From SAR324 cluster bacterium (GTDB taxonomy: Bacteria; SAR324; NAC60-12): 36,637 bases of DNA. The position numbers were made by a program, and so were the translations under genes. Of the stretch, positions 16,519 through 25,473 are shown one piece after another. Numbering within the stretch: position 1 is the stretch's first letter; every line of letters begins with the position of its first letter. The notes under the pieces are model-generated. The model was not told where the DNA came from, made no database searches, and worked only from the letters and a program-made list of their open reading frames with translations. The DNA is taken from contig JADGAT010000050.1 of the NCBI GenBank assembly GCA_015231885.1, positions 1 to 36,637 of the forward strand. The letters are read 5' to 3'.

Positions 16519-18264
16519 ATGAAGACCACACCTTCTTCGACAGGTGAACTTCGTCGCTTATGGCGACTGATCGCTCCGTTTAAAACTTGGATTTTCTGCA
16601 GCATTATCAGTATGTTGGGATATAATGTCTTCAATGCTGCTCCCGCCTTTTATGCCAAAGATATACTGGATGCGCTTGGTGAAGATATAGCAATGAAGAA
16701 CTATGTCTATGTGGGAGGGGGAATTGTCGTTGTTTTTGGTCTCAAAGGTTTTTTTGCTTTTGGGCAGGGGTACACGATGGGGTTTATGGTCCAGAAAATT
16801 CTGTTACGTTTACGGTCCCAGCTCTTTGAACATCTGCAAAACCTCTCTCTTTCCTTTTTCGCAAAACAAAAAACTGGCGATTTGATGGCCAGATTCACCA
16901 ACGATTTACAGATTTTGCAAGCAGCCTTGAATGTCGGCATTACGGGTCCGTTTAAGGATATTCCCTCGGTGTTCTTTTTTCTGGGCATCATGATTTATCG
17001 AAGTTGGCAGTTGGCGCTGCTGACACTGGTGATCATTCCGGTGGCATTGGTCTGTATTCAAGTGTTTGGTAAGCTCAACAAACGGGCGGTGCAGGAACGT
17101 CAAATGAGTTTCGGAGAGCTTTCCAGCGAACTGTTGGAAAATATGACAGGCATGCGCATTGTGAAAGCATTCAGCATGGAACGTTATGAGGTTGCGCGTT
17201 TTGAAAAAGTCAATGAACACTTGTACCGTAATTACATGCGGACCATTTTTATTACGGCCATTTCGTCTCCGTTCATTGAATTGATTGGTGCACTGGCAGG
17301 GGCCTCCATCATGGTTTATGGAGGTTATCTCATCCGCGAAGGAGTGATCACGATTGGGGACATGGGATCATTTTTTCTCAGCTTTTTCATGTTGAATGAT
17401 CCGGTCAAGAGCCTCAATGGTTTCAATTTGAAACTGCAGGAAGGGTTGGCTTCTCTCCAACGAGTTTTTGTTGTGTTGGACACAGATCCTGAAATTACTG
17501 AAAAAGAAGATGCTATTGCGATTGACGCGTTCCATGCAAAAATTGAAATCCGTATTGAAGAGTTTTTTTATGAAGGAATGGAGGAACCGACAATCAAGGA
17601 TCTGTTTCTGACAGTCAACAAAGGAGAAGCCATTGCATTTGTCGGAAGCAGCGGTGCTGGAAAAACCACTCTGGTCAATCTCATTCCCCGTTTTTATGAT
17701 ATCACCAAAGGGGAGTTGTGTATTGACGGTCATGACATCCGGGACTTGAAAATTCCGTCACTTCGCAACTTGATGGCCATTGTGACGCAGGAAACCATCC
17801 TCTTCAATGATACCATTGCCAATAATATCACATACGGTCACCCTGAATGCCCCGAATCGGAAATGCTTGAGGCCGCTAAAGCGGCCAATGCTCATGATTT
17901 TATCCAGGCTCAACCCCAAGGGTATGACACGGTGATCGGAGAGAAAGGAGTCAAACTGTCTGGTGGACAGCGCCAGCGTCTGGCTATTGCCCGAGCATTA
18001 CTCAAAGACGCTCCCATCTTGATTCTTGATGAGGCCACTTCTGCCCTGGACAACGAATCCGAGATTGAGGTACAGCAGGCCATTGAGCGTTTGATGCAAA
18101 ATCGTACCACTTTCGTGATTGCCCATCGTCTTTCTACGATCCGCAATGCGAATCGCATTTGTGTCCTGGAAAATGGTCATTTGCTAGAAATGGGGACTCA
18201 TGATGAATTACTGGCAGCAAAGGGGCGTTACCTCCAGCTGTATGAGATGCAGTTTCAGCTTTAG
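16519..18264 (+). CDS. MsbA-like ABC exporter (fused permease-ATPase)
   Basis: A 581-residue half-transporter that works as a homodimer in the inner membrane. The transmembrane domain (about 1-315) has six hydrophobic segments and the coupling-helix region KTGDLMARFTNDLQILQ. The ATPase has Walker A GSSGAGKT (376-383), Q-loop Gln424, ABC signature LSGGQ (480-484), Walker B ILILDE (500-505) and switch His536 (IAHRLST). Length and layout match MsbA, the lipid A/phospholipid flippase, but drug and peptide exporters share them and there is no lpxK neighbour. With LptD in the window an MsbA role is plausible but not shown. The start has only a weak GGAG about 10 bases upstream. Confidence 0.9.
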   Translation: MKTTPSSTGELRRLWRLIAPFKTWIFCSIISMLGYNVFNAAPAFYAKDILDALGEDIAMKNYVYVGGGIVVVFGLKGFFAFGQGYTMGFMVQKILLRLRSQLFEHLQNLSLSFFAKQKTGDLMARFTNDLQILQAALNVGITGPFKDIPSVFFFLGIMIYRSWQLALLTLVIIPVALVCIQVFGKLNKRAVQERQMSFGELSSELLENMTGMRIVKAFSMERYEVARFEKVNEHLYRNYMRTIFITAISSPFIELIGALAGASIMVYGGYLIREGVITIGDMGSFFLSFFMLNDPVKSLNGFNLKLQEGLASLQRVFVVLDTDPEITEKEDAIAIDAFHAKIEIRIEEFFYEGMEEPTIKDLFLTVNKGEAIAFVGSSGAGKTTLVNLIPRFYDITKGELCIDGHDIRDLKIPSLRNLMAIVTQETILFNDTIANNITYGHPECPESEMLEAAKAANAHDFIQAQPQGYDTVIGEKGVKLSGGQRQRLAIARALLKDAPILILDEATSALDNESEIEVQQAIERLMQNRTTFVIAHRLSTIRNANRICVLENGHLLEMGTHDELLAAKGRYLQLYEMQFQL

Positions 18265-18319
18265 GAAGACGAAAATGATGACATACGAAAGTTACGAAGG
18301 ATTTCCATCGAGATTCAAG

Positions 18320-18366
18320 GCGTTTTATCGGGCGCATAGCTTGCTATGTCACCGGTAAAGCAACGC
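18320..18366. other. Extended stem-loop element in the gap after the ABC exporter
   Basis: A 47-base segment folds into one long hairpin: GCGT/ACGC at the base (18320-18323 with 18363-18366), TTTATCGG/CCGGTAAA (18324-18331 with 18352-18359, one G-U), a symmetric 3-base internal loop, then CATAGC/GCTATG (18335-18340 with 18343-18348) and a 2-base loop. Only a 3-base bulge breaks the right side. No T-run follows. The gap between 18265 and 18444 holds no convincing gene. It may be a dispersed repeat element or a structured 3' end; no second copy is seen here. Confidence 0.5.
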
Positions 18367-18413
18367 AGAAGATCGCTGAAAAGACAAGTAGATTTGCCAA
18401 GTTACTGTTTGAG

Positions 18414-18429
18414 CATTCCTTAAGGAATG
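18414..18429. other. Perfect 16-base palindrome before the binding-protein stop
   Basis: CATTCCTTAAGGAATG is its own reverse complement and lies 16 bases beyond the 3' end of the minus-strand binding-protein gene, in the same convergent gap as the long stem-loop. It could be a cruciform-type termination signal or part of the same dispersed element. Confidence 0.35.
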
Positions 18430-18444
18430 AGAGGGAGGCTGCTG

Positions 18445-19203
18445 TTATTGGCTCGCCGCCTGATCGATTGCTTGATCAACCATCTTGTTGATAGTGCCGT
18501 CCTGTTGATACTGCTGGATTCTCTCATTGACTTGAGGAAGAAATTTTAAAAAAGGTGACTTTTTAGAGAATGCAAACCGAAGCGGTGTTGAATCGATGGG
18601 GGTGGGCAAGGCTTCCACTTTGTCTTTATATCCAAGCTGAATTGCTTTGATCATAAAAATATATTTAGGGCTCACTGCGTAATCGGCACGTCCTCTATCC
18701 AACATCTGGATCATTTGTTCTTCTTCAAGCACTGGAATCAGGTTGAGCTTAGGAGTGAATTGATGGAGTTCTTTGCTGATACTGGATCCAATGATGGTCA
18801 GCCCGTTCAATCCGACTAAATCCGTTAATGTTTCAAAAGGAAATAGTTTTCCTTTGGCAACAAAAACGACGGTGGGTACTGCCACATAAGGTATGGAAAA
18901 CTCCATGATTTTGGTTCGTGCCTCTGTGTGAAAAATGGTAAGAATCACATCCAGTTCTCCCGATTCAATATAATGGATAGCACGCGGCCAAGGCAAGGCC
19001 TTAGGTTCAGTCTTTAAGCCGATTTCAGAAAATATTTTTGATGCCAGGTCAATGACGGGGCCTTCCAGAGTGGAACCCTTTGCCTGTGCCCAAATGGAGG
19101 ATGGCGCAAATACGGAAATGGTGTCGTTGGATTGGGCTGTCCCGGCAAAAAAGAAGGAACAAAGTGTGGATAAAATAAGATACTTCCAGGTTTGTATTCG
19201 CAC
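18445..19203 (-). CDS. Periplasmic substrate-binding protein, amino-acid type (SBP family 3)
   Basis: A 252-residue protein like the soluble receptors of polar amino-acid ABC transporters. A signal peptide (MRIQTWKYLILSTLCSFFF, cleavage near AQS-ND at about 25) is followed by the family core: EGPVIDLASKIFSEIGL, PWPRAIHYIESGELDVIL, FSIPYVAVPTVVFV, the hinge region LDRGRADYAVSPKY, and a C-terminal INKMVDQ helix. The start is GTG at 19203 with a GGGGGA site upstream. No permease or ATPase gene is nearby, so it is an orphan receptor, perhaps used for sensing or with a distant transporter. It is divergent from the histidine kinase gene, which is worth noting but does not prove a link. Confidence 0.88.
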   Translation of the reverse strand: MRIQTWKYLILSTLCSFFFAGTAQSNDTISVFAPSSIWAQAKGSTLEGPVIDLASKIFSEIGLKTEPKALPWPRAIHYIESGELDVILTIFHTEARTKIMEFSIPYVAVPTVVFVAKGKLFPFETLTDLVGLNGLTIIGSSISKELHQFTPKLNLIPVLEEEQMIQMLDRGRADYAVSPKYIFMIKAIQLGYKDKVEALPTPIDSTPLRFAFSKKSPFLKFLPQVNERIQQYQQDGTINKMVDQAIDQAASQ

Positions 19204-19449
19204 ATTCCCCCACTCATTGATGTGTTATTCCCGTTTGTGTTTTACAAGAGTTTTACCAGACGTTTTCAATAGAATCAATGCCAATTCACGATAAAAGAGA
19301 ATCTAGTTTGAAATCCTGCGAACAGGTGCTAGAATGTCTTGAAAAAACGAAGCATCTTGCATCTGGTATGAAATGATGATTTAAAGATGAGTATGCTATG
19401 GCCTCATATTTCACTTGGGGTGGGAAAAGATTTTTTTCATGGAGTGTAA

Positions 19450-21168
19450 ATGTCAATAGAACCCAATCAAACGCTTGAACATGCGGTGATGGAACACCCA
19501 AAAGTGGATATAAGGCATTCGATCGCCACTCGGCTCTTAAAGTTTGTATTTGGTGTTTATTTCAGCTTCGCCGTTGTGGTCACAGTTGTCCATGTAGTCA
19601 ATGAATATCTTCATACTAAGGGCGAGGTTCAGGAAGAAGTGAAAAAACTGGCGCAGGCCTTTGAACCCGGATTGGGGGAAGCTTTGTGGAAATTTAATAA
19701 ATCGGGGGTCGAATCGACTATTTTTGGAATGCAGAAAATTGACAGCATTTCCGGGGTGAAAATTATGAATGACCAGGGAGAAGAGGTCGCTGCCAAAGGT
19801 ATTATCAAGGATGAGGACGGAACATTAAAGTTTGTAGACGGCAATGAAAATGCCCAAAAAACCTCTGCTTTTTTTACGGGGGTATTTGGCTACGATTTTC
19901 CGATATACCATACGGACGCTGAAAATATTACCAGTGAAGTGGGTTATGGAACCATCTACTCAAGAGAACATGTTATTATTGAAAGGGTTCAGTATGGGGT
20001 TTTCTTGATTATCATCAATGCTGTTATCAAAACGGCGGCCTTGTGGTTGATTTTTCTGTTTTTTGTGCGGGTCATTGTCGGACGTCCGCTGGAAACACTG
20101 ACCAGGGCTGCAGAACAAATCAGTTTGGACCGTTTGGATGGCATTGAAATCAAAGTGAAAAGCAAGGGGCGCAGTGAACTGAAAATCCTTGAAGAAGCAT
20201 TCCAATCCATGATCCAGAGACTCAAAGCAGCAAAGTCGCAAATAAATGAAATGACGCTTAACTTAGAAAACAAGGTAAAAGAACGTACGCAGGACTTAAA
20301 GCAAGCTCTTGAACAGCTTAAAGAGCAGCACACTCAGTTGAAAAATACTCAAGATCAACTGGTTCACTCTGAAAAAATGGCCGCTGTTGGAACATTAGTC
20401 GCTGGAGTCGCCCACGAAATCAATAACCCGGTTCACTTCATACTGATTGGTTCTCAAAATATAGAAACCCATCTCAACCAACTCAAAGAGTACATATTCG
20501 AGATTGCTGATGATGAAGCCAGCGAAGAACTTAAAAAAATTTTTAATAAACGGTTTGATCGATTATTTCAATTTTCTGAAACCATTATCAATGGCAGTCG
20601 GCGTATCAAGGCAATCGTAGGGGACCTGCGTACCTTTTCTCGGCTGGAGGATGCCGAAAAAAACAGAGTGTTTATTGTGGACGGTATCGAATCAACCATA
20701 CGCTTGATTCAAACTGAATATAAACATTATGTTGATTTCCAGTGTGATTTTCAGGCCAACCCTGAAATGGAATGTTGGCCTACCCAACTCAACCAGGTCT
20801 TTATGAATGTAATGGCTAATGGTTGTCAGGCAATCCGATCAAAGCAGGTGCAATCCGGGAACCATGAAAAAGGTATCATGTTATGCCGTACTTTCATCGA
20901 GGACAATCAATTGATCATCGCTATCCAGGATACAGGCTGCGGCATGTCAGAAGAAGTCCGGAAAAAAGTGTTTGAGCCCTTCTTTACGACAAAATCGATA
21001 GGTGAAGGGACGGGCTTGGGAATGTCCATTTCCTACGGGATTATTGAAAAGCATCAAGGAAAAATCGAAGTGGACTCTATTATTGGGCAAGGCTCTACAT
21101 TCACCATCTTTCTCCCTCTTCCTTCTGAGATGGAGAAAGCCAATGCAAGCAAACCTTTCCCTGGATAA
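19450..21168 (+). CDS. Membrane sensor histidine kinase (HAMP, HisKA, HATPase)
   Basis: A 572-residue sensor kinase. Two transmembrane segments (about 30-50 and 182-207) enclose a periplasmic domain of about 130 residues. A HAMP linker (208-262, GRPLETLTRAAEQIS) and a long coiled coil (262-308) follow. The H-box VAGVAHEINNPVHF contains the phospho-accepting His322. The ATPase has an N-box QVFMNVMANGCQAI (449-462), G1 DTGCGM (494-499), F-box FEPFFTTK (508-515) and G2 GTGLGMSISYGI (520-531). GGAG lies about 7 bases before the ATG. The response-regulator gene begins 3 bases after this stop, so the two are translationally coupled and should form one phosphorelay. The ligand is unknown; the orphan binding protein divergent from it is one candidate input. 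Confidence 0.95.
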   Translation: MSIEPNQTLEHAVMEHPKVDIRHSIATRLLKFVFGVYFSFAVVVTVVHVVNEYLHTKGEVQEEVKKLAQAFEPGLGEALWKFNKSGVESTIFGMQKIDSISGVKIMNDQGEEVAAKGIIKDEDGTLKFVDGNENAQKTSAFFTGVFGYDFPIYHTDAENITSEVGYGTIYSREHVIIERVQYGVFLIIINAVIKTAALWLIFLFFVRVIVGRPLETLTRAAEQISLDRLDGIEIKVKSKGRSELKILEEAFQSMIQRLKAAKSQINEMTLNLENKVKERTQDLKQALEQLKEQHTQLKNTQDQLVHSEKMAAVGTLVAGVAHEINNPVHFILIGSQNIETHLNQLKEYIFEIADDEASEELKKIFNKRFDRLFQFSETIINGSRRIKAIVGDLRTFSRLEDAEKNRVFIVDGIESTIRLIQTEYKHYVDFQCDFQANPEMECWPTQLNQVFMNVMANGCQAIRSKQVQSGNHEKGIMLCRTFIEDNQLIIAIQDTGCGMSEEVRKKVFEPFFTTKSIGEGTGLGMSISYGIIEKHQGKIEVDSIIGQGSTFTIFLPLPSEMEKANASKPFPG

Positions 21169-21171
21169 ACC

Positions 21172-22803
21172 ATGGTTTTTTTTAACACAGACAAGTTGAA
21201 ACAGACCTCTGTTGTAAAGGATCTTTCGAACCAGCCGACCATTTTGGTCGTTGATGACGAGGAAAATAACCTGGTCAATCTCAAAGGTGCTTTAGAAGAA
21301 GATTACTGCATTATCACGGCAGCGAACGGGAAAGAGGCACTGACTATTGTTCAGTCAGAAGATAATCCTGAAAAAATCCGTGTGATCATCAGCGATCAGC
21401 GGATGCCTGAACTCACAGGCGTGGAGTTTTTAGAAAAAACGATACCAATCATTCCTAAAACCATTCGCATCATATTGAGCGGCTTTTCTGATATCGATGC
21501 CATCATTGATGCCATCAATAAGGGACAGGTTTATAAATTCATTCGCAAACCTTTTGATCGTGAGGAATTGCGGGTGACCGTCAAACGCGCATTAGAGTTA
21601 TTTGAACTGGAAGATCAAAATGTACTGCTGACAGCAAGTAATCGGAAACTGGCAGAATTGAATCAAAACAAAGAAAAGCTGCTGAGGCATTTGAATGACA
21701 TATACGAAAAAGATCTCAAATCGGTCACCACTCTCCTGGATCAAGGAATTCAAGGTGCCACTGAGCAAGATCAGGAAGCCCTCCGTGAAATTTATCGAAA
21801 AGCTCATCAAATTGAAGAAGCACTGCGACCGGTGACATCACTCTACGTATCAGAACAAGTGATTAAAAATAAAAGAATTTTGTTAGCGGAAAACGATAAA
21901 AAACAGCAAATTCTCGCAAAACTGGCTCTGGGAGGAACTGGAGTGGCTATCGACATAGCATCCAACCTGGAAGAAGGAGAACGCCTCATCAATAAACAAA
22001 AATACGACATCATTTGTGCCAATGCTGACCTGATTGCTCTGGTTGATCAGGGCAGAGCCCAATATCCTGACAGTCATTTTGTATTCATAACTTCTGAAGA
22101 TGCGCCTGCCTATCTTTCCACCTTACGAAAGTATCCTTTTCTATCAAACATTGTTTCCCGTAATGACGAAGATCGGACCTTCACCCTGAAAAATATGTTG
22201 ACCACTGTCAGTAAATTACTCAACAAGGATTTGTTTGGATTAGAAAAATATTTAAACTGGGGTGTGGAGGTGTATCAATTTCCTATTGTCAACAGTACAA
22301 TCCGGGCTGGCCTTATAGAACGCATGGAAGTGGATTTGAGCAGGCTGGGAGTTCGTAAGAAATTATTGGATCAATGTTCTGCTGTGGCAGAAGAGCTGTT
22401 GCTGAATGCTATCTACGATGCACCAACCAACACCGAAGGTAAATCAATTTATAATCATCTGTCCCGTAGTGATATGGTGGAGTTGAAGCCAGAAGAACAA
22501 GGCATTTTCCGATATGCCTGCGATGGGCTGCTGGTTGGTATTTCTGTGGAAGATCCTTTTGGGGCATTCAGTCGAGATGTCATATTGGATTACCTGGAGA
22601 GCTGCTATGAAGGACGTTGGGGAGCATTGCAGCAGGACAAAGGCGGGGCAGGGCTGGGACTGTTTCAGAGTTTGGAAATGGCTGATTTGATTGTCTGGAA
22701 TGTCAAACCCAAAATAAGAACCGAAGTGATTGCTTTATTCAATATTGCCCCCCAGGTCACAAAAAGCAGAAAGACGACATCGTTCCATTATTTTTCTGGA
22801 TGA
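21172..22803 (+). CDS. Complex response regulator: receiver, pseudo-receiver and GHKL-like ATPase domain
   Basis: A 543-residue protein. Residues 22-140 are a full receiver: Asp28/Asp29, phosphoacceptor Asp75 (ISDQRMPELTG), Ser103 and Lys126 (RKPFD). A helical linker (about 140-230) follows. Residues 234-350 look like a second receiver (KRILLAEND, then KYDIICANADL) in which the phosphoacceptor position is Asn284 and the conserved Lys is missing, so it is probably a pseudo-receiver. The C-terminal part (about 365-525) has AEELLLNAIYD, resembling the N-box of RsbW-type ATPases, and GGAGLGLFQ, a G2-like box. No HTH, GGDEF or HD-GYP output is present. It is translationally coupled to the kinase gene before it. 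The role of the C-terminal part is inferred from short motifs only. Confidence 0.88.
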   Translation: MVFFNTDKLKQTSVVKDLSNQPTILVVDDEENNLVNLKGALEEDYCIITAANGKEALTIVQSEDNPEKIRVIISDQRMPELTGVEFLEKTIPIIPKTIRIILSGFSDIDAIIDAINKGQVYKFIRKPFDREELRVTVKRALELFELEDQNVLLTASNRKLAELNQNKEKLLRHLNDIYEKDLKSVTTLLDQGIQGATEQDQEALREIYRKAHQIEEALRPVTSLYVSEQVIKNKRILLAENDKKQQILAKLALGGTGVAIDIASNLEEGERLINKQKYDIICANADLIALVDQGRAQYPDSHFVFITSEDAPAYLSTLRKYPFLSNIVSRNDEDRTFTLKNMLTTVSKLLNKDLFGLEKYLNWGVEVYQFPIVNSTIRAGLIERMEVDLSRLGVRKKLLDQCSAVAEELLLNAIYDAPTNTEGKSIYNHLSRSDMVELKPEEQGIFRYACDGLLVGISVEDPFGAFSRDVILDYLESCYEGRWGALQQDKGGAGLGLFQSLEMADLIVWNVKPKIRTEVIALFNIAPQVTKSRKTTSFHYFSG

Positions 22804-22877
22804 CATTACGAAATGACGGATCACCTCCAACTTTGTTCAAATTGTCACCTTTTACGTAATATAAACTTTAGAGGAAC

Positions 22878-23084
22878 ATGATACCAATTGAGGAGCAAGT
22901 TAAAGCAATTAAAATCAGCATCAAAGGAATTGAGCATGAGCTTAAAAATGAATCAATCTTTCCGCCTGTCAGAAGAGAACTGGTGCGACGAAAACAATGT
23001 CTTGAGAGTACGGTTGAAACATTAATGACGCTGGAACCATTGCTTGCTGCGTACGAAACATTAGATTATAGAGAAACTCCCTAA
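22878..23084 (+). CDS. 68-aa helical hypothetical protein
   Basis: A short gene with AGAGGAAC directly before the ATG at 22878. The product is charged and almost wholly helical in character (EEQVKAIKISIKGIEHELK, VRRELVRRKQCLESTVETL), which fits a coiled-coil hairpin. No family is recognised. It is 74 bases downstream of the response-regulator gene on the same strand and could be part of that unit, but it has its own good ribosome-binding site. Its stop is 17 bases from the convergent cysS stop. Confidence 0.65.
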   Translation: MIPIEEQVKAIKISIKGIEHELKNESIFPPVRRELVRRKQCLESTVETLMTLEPLLAAYETLDYRETP

Positions 23085-23101
23085 TCTGGTTGCTGCCGTG
23101 C

Positions 23102-24544
23102 CTATTTGTTTGTCCAGTGCCAGAAAGTTTCCTCTTTGCCGTCTTTGAGCTGAATGCCTATTTCATGGAGGCTGTCCCTGATATAATCTGAAGATTCATA
23201 ATCTTTATTGTTACGAAATCGTTTTCTGAGGTCGATGACCAGTTGCATGACTTGATCCAGATGTTCACCAGCCTTTGTTTCTTCTTCAAGCGTTTCTGGA
23301 ATCAACCCCAGGATGCTTCCTCCCATCGTAGAAAATAAATACTCTGCATCCACGACAGCATCCAGGTTGGGTTCTTTTTCACTCAATAATGTATTGGCTT
23401 CTTTGGTTAAGTCAAATAGGACTGCCAGGGCTTGTGGAGTGGAAAAGTCATCATCCATTGCCTGATAAAAGTGTTCTTGGAACTTCTGAAAATGCTGATG
23501 CTTGGGCTTGGGGTTTTCTGGTAATTTTTGTCGTAAGTTCCTGGTAACCTGATGAAGCCGCTGGAGTGCCGATTTTGCCGAATGTAAAGCTGCTTCACTG
23601 TAATCTACTACGGAACGATAGTGGCTGGCTGCAATGAAGTAGCGCACGGCCAGTGGCCCATATTGATCACAGGCATTTCTCAATGTTATAAAATTTCCCA
23701 GTGATTTAGCCATTTTTTGACCATTGATGGTGAGCATGTTGCTGTGCATCCAGTATTTCGCAAATGCCTGTTCCAAACAATGAGCTTGGGCAATTTCACA
23801 ATCGTGGTGAGGAAATTTGAGGTCCATTCCTCCTCCATGAATATCAAAGGAATCTCCTAAATATTTAGTACTCATTACGACGCATTCAGTGTGCCATCCA
23901 GGGTAGCCCTGACCTCTCCAGGGATCTTCCCAACGCATCAGGTGCTCTGGTTCTGCATATTTCCATAAAGCAAAATCATTGGGGTTGCGTTTTTCAGAAC
24001 GGGTCTCCACACGGGTGCCGCTCATCATGTCTTCAGGAGTGCGATTGGACAGTTTGCCATAACCCGGATACTGCGATACATCAAAATAAATGGATCCATT
24101 GACTTCATAAGCATATCCTTTTTCTACCAGCTTCTTAATGGCATCCAGTTGCTCTGGAATATGACCTGTTGCGCGAGGTGTGATGTCGGGCCGCTTCAGG
24201 CCCAGTTCATCCATGAGGTCCAAGTAGTTGCGTGCGTAATATTCGGCAATTGCCATGGGTTCCTGATTGGCCTCACGGGCTTTTTTGAGAATCTTGTCCT
24301 CCCCTTCGTCCAGATCGTCCACTAAATGCCCCACATCGGTTATATTTTGGACATAAAAGGTTTTGTAATCACAGAACTGAAAATAACGCAGAATGATATC
24401 AAAGCTGATGTATGTTTTGGCATGTCCCAGATGTGGCTCGCTGTAAACGGTGGGACCACACACGTAAAGAGAAACATGCTTGGGATGAACAGGCATGAAT
24501 TCTTCTTTAGATTGAGAAAGGGAATTGTATAATTTTATTGACAT
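23102..24544 (-). CDS. cysS: Cysteinyl-tRNA synthetase
   Basis: Class I aminoacyl-tRNA synthetase that charges tRNA-Cys. It has 480 residues, near the usual 460. The class I signatures are HLGH (residues 38-41, following [11 protein letters not shown]) and KMAKS (277-281, within [11 protein letters not shown]). The catalytic zinc ligands expected for the family are visible: Cys29, Cys221 ([10 protein letters not shown]), His246 and Glu250 ([10 protein letters not shown]). The C-terminal anticodon-binding helical part is complete. It is divergent from the ParA gene and convergent with the 68-aa gene. There is no cysteine-biosynthesis gene next to it. Confidence 0.98.
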   Translation of the reverse strand: MSIKLYNSLSQSKEEFMPVHPKHVSLYVCGPTVYSEPHLGHAKTYISFDIILRYFQFCDYKTFYVQNITDVGHLVDDLDEGEDKILKKAREANQEPMAIAEYYARNYLDLMDELGLKRPDITPRATGHIPEQLDAIKKLVEKGYAYEVNGSIYFDVSQYPGYGKLSNRTPEDMMSGTRVETRSEKRNPNDFALWKYAEPEHLMRWEDPWRGQGYPGWHTECVVMSTKYLGDSFDIHGGGMDLKFPHHDCEIAQAHCLEQAFAKYWMHSNMLTINGQKMAKSLGNFITLRNACDQYGPLAVRYFIAASHYRSVVDYSEAALHSAKSALQRLHQVTRNLRQKLPENPKPKHQHFQKFQEHFYQAMDDDFSTPQALAVLFDLTKEANTLLSEKEPNLDAVVDAEYLFSTMGGSILGLIPETLEEETKAGEHLDQVMQLVIDLRKRFRNNKDYESSDYIRDSLHEIGIQLKDGKEETFWHWTNK

Positions 24545-24613
24545 AGTAAATTACTGGAAATTGAAAATGTTTAAAAAGTCTCGCTTCTATAGTTGCAATT
24601 GTGTAGATTAAAG

Positions 24614-24655
24614 AAGAATTGAATTCTTATGTTGGCATTCATAATTCGCTTAGCG
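24614..24655. promoter_or_regulatory. Palindromes in the cysS/parA divergent region
   Basis: A perfect 15-base palindrome AAGAATT-G-AATTCTT (24614-24628) and a short one CGCT-T-AGCG (24647-24655) lie between the divergent cysS and ParA-like genes. Position and symmetry fit operator sites for one or both genes. No regulator is known. Confidence 0.3.
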
Positions 24656-24699
24656 TATTGATATGATGTGATGAATTACGAGTTGAAGAAAGGTTTCGT

Positions 24700-25473
24700 A
24701 TGACGACAGTGATCTCATTTGCAAGTCAAAAAGGTGGAGTTGGTAAAACCACATCGGCGATCAATTTATCAACAGCTTTTGCTGTTGGCGGCTATCGTGT
24801 CCTCATGATTGACCTGGATCCACAAGATTCTGTTAGTGCATCATTTGGAATCAAGACTGCAAGCTCATACGGCACCCGGGAGCTGTATTGTGATCCCAGC
24901 ACACCACTGGATGAGCTTTGTACAAAAACACGCCATGAAAATTTAGATTTTATTATGTCAAATATTTCATTGATGGCAGATGAGTACGAGGTGATCCAAG
25001 TGGCTGCCGACCTTTTTTATCTCAAACAATGGCTGCAGTCGGAAGTCGAAGGTAAGTATGATTTTGTTATCATTGATTGTCCCCCTTCCATGGGATCACT
25101 TACTGTCAACGCTCTGGTAGCCTCTGACCTGGTAATCATTCCACTCCAATGTGAAGCTCTGGCCATGCAATCGTTGAAACGATTCTTACGAACCTTCAAA
25201 GAACTACAGACTAAAATTGACTCTCATCTGCGCATTGCTGGAATTCTATTGACCATGTACGATCGACAAATCGAGGTACATCGGGTCATTTCTCAGCAAG
25301 TCTATCACTACTTGCAAGGTTCGGTGTTTCAAACCATTATTCCCCGATGTGGTGAAATCATAGAGTCCAGTGCTGTAGGAAAATCAGTCATTAACAAGAG
25401 TATCTCGTCTGTTGGATCGACTGCTTATATTCGGTTAGCCAATGAAATTCTGGATCGTTTCAATATCCGTTAA
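24700..25473 (+). CDS. ParA/Soj-like ATPase (orphan)
   Basis: A 257-residue P-loop ATPase of the ParA/MinD superfamily. It has the deviant Walker A KGGVGKTT (11-18, following FASQ), the switch region MIDLDPQDSVSASFG and IIDCPPSMGSLTVNAL. Chromosomal ParA moves DNA or protein cargo by ATP-dependent patterning. There is no parB, parS-like repeat, rsmG or gidA/trmFC neighbour, so it is not the standard chromosome partition locus; it may position another cargo. AAAGG lies about 8 bases before the ATG. The stop overlaps the convergent rppH stop by 4 bases. Confidence 0.9.
   Translation: MTTVISFASQKGGVGKTTSAINLSTAFAVGGYRVLMIDLDPQDSVSASFGIKTASSYGTRELYCDPSTPLDELCTKTRHENLDFIMSNISLMADEYEVIQVAADLFYLKQWLQSEVEGKYDFVIIDCPPSMGSLTVNALVASDLVIIPLQCEALAMQSLKRFLRTFKELQTKIDSHLRIAGILLTMYDRQIEVHRVISQQVYHYLQGSVFQTIIPRCGEIIESSAVGKSVINKSISSVGSTAYIRLANEILDRFNIR

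Noticed and set aside
22775..22830. Possible decayed copy of the CCGG palindromic repeat at the 3' end of the response regulator gene (TTTTTCTGGATGACATT)
   Set aside because: Only a short stretch resembles the element at 12671-12737 and the CCGG arms are missing.
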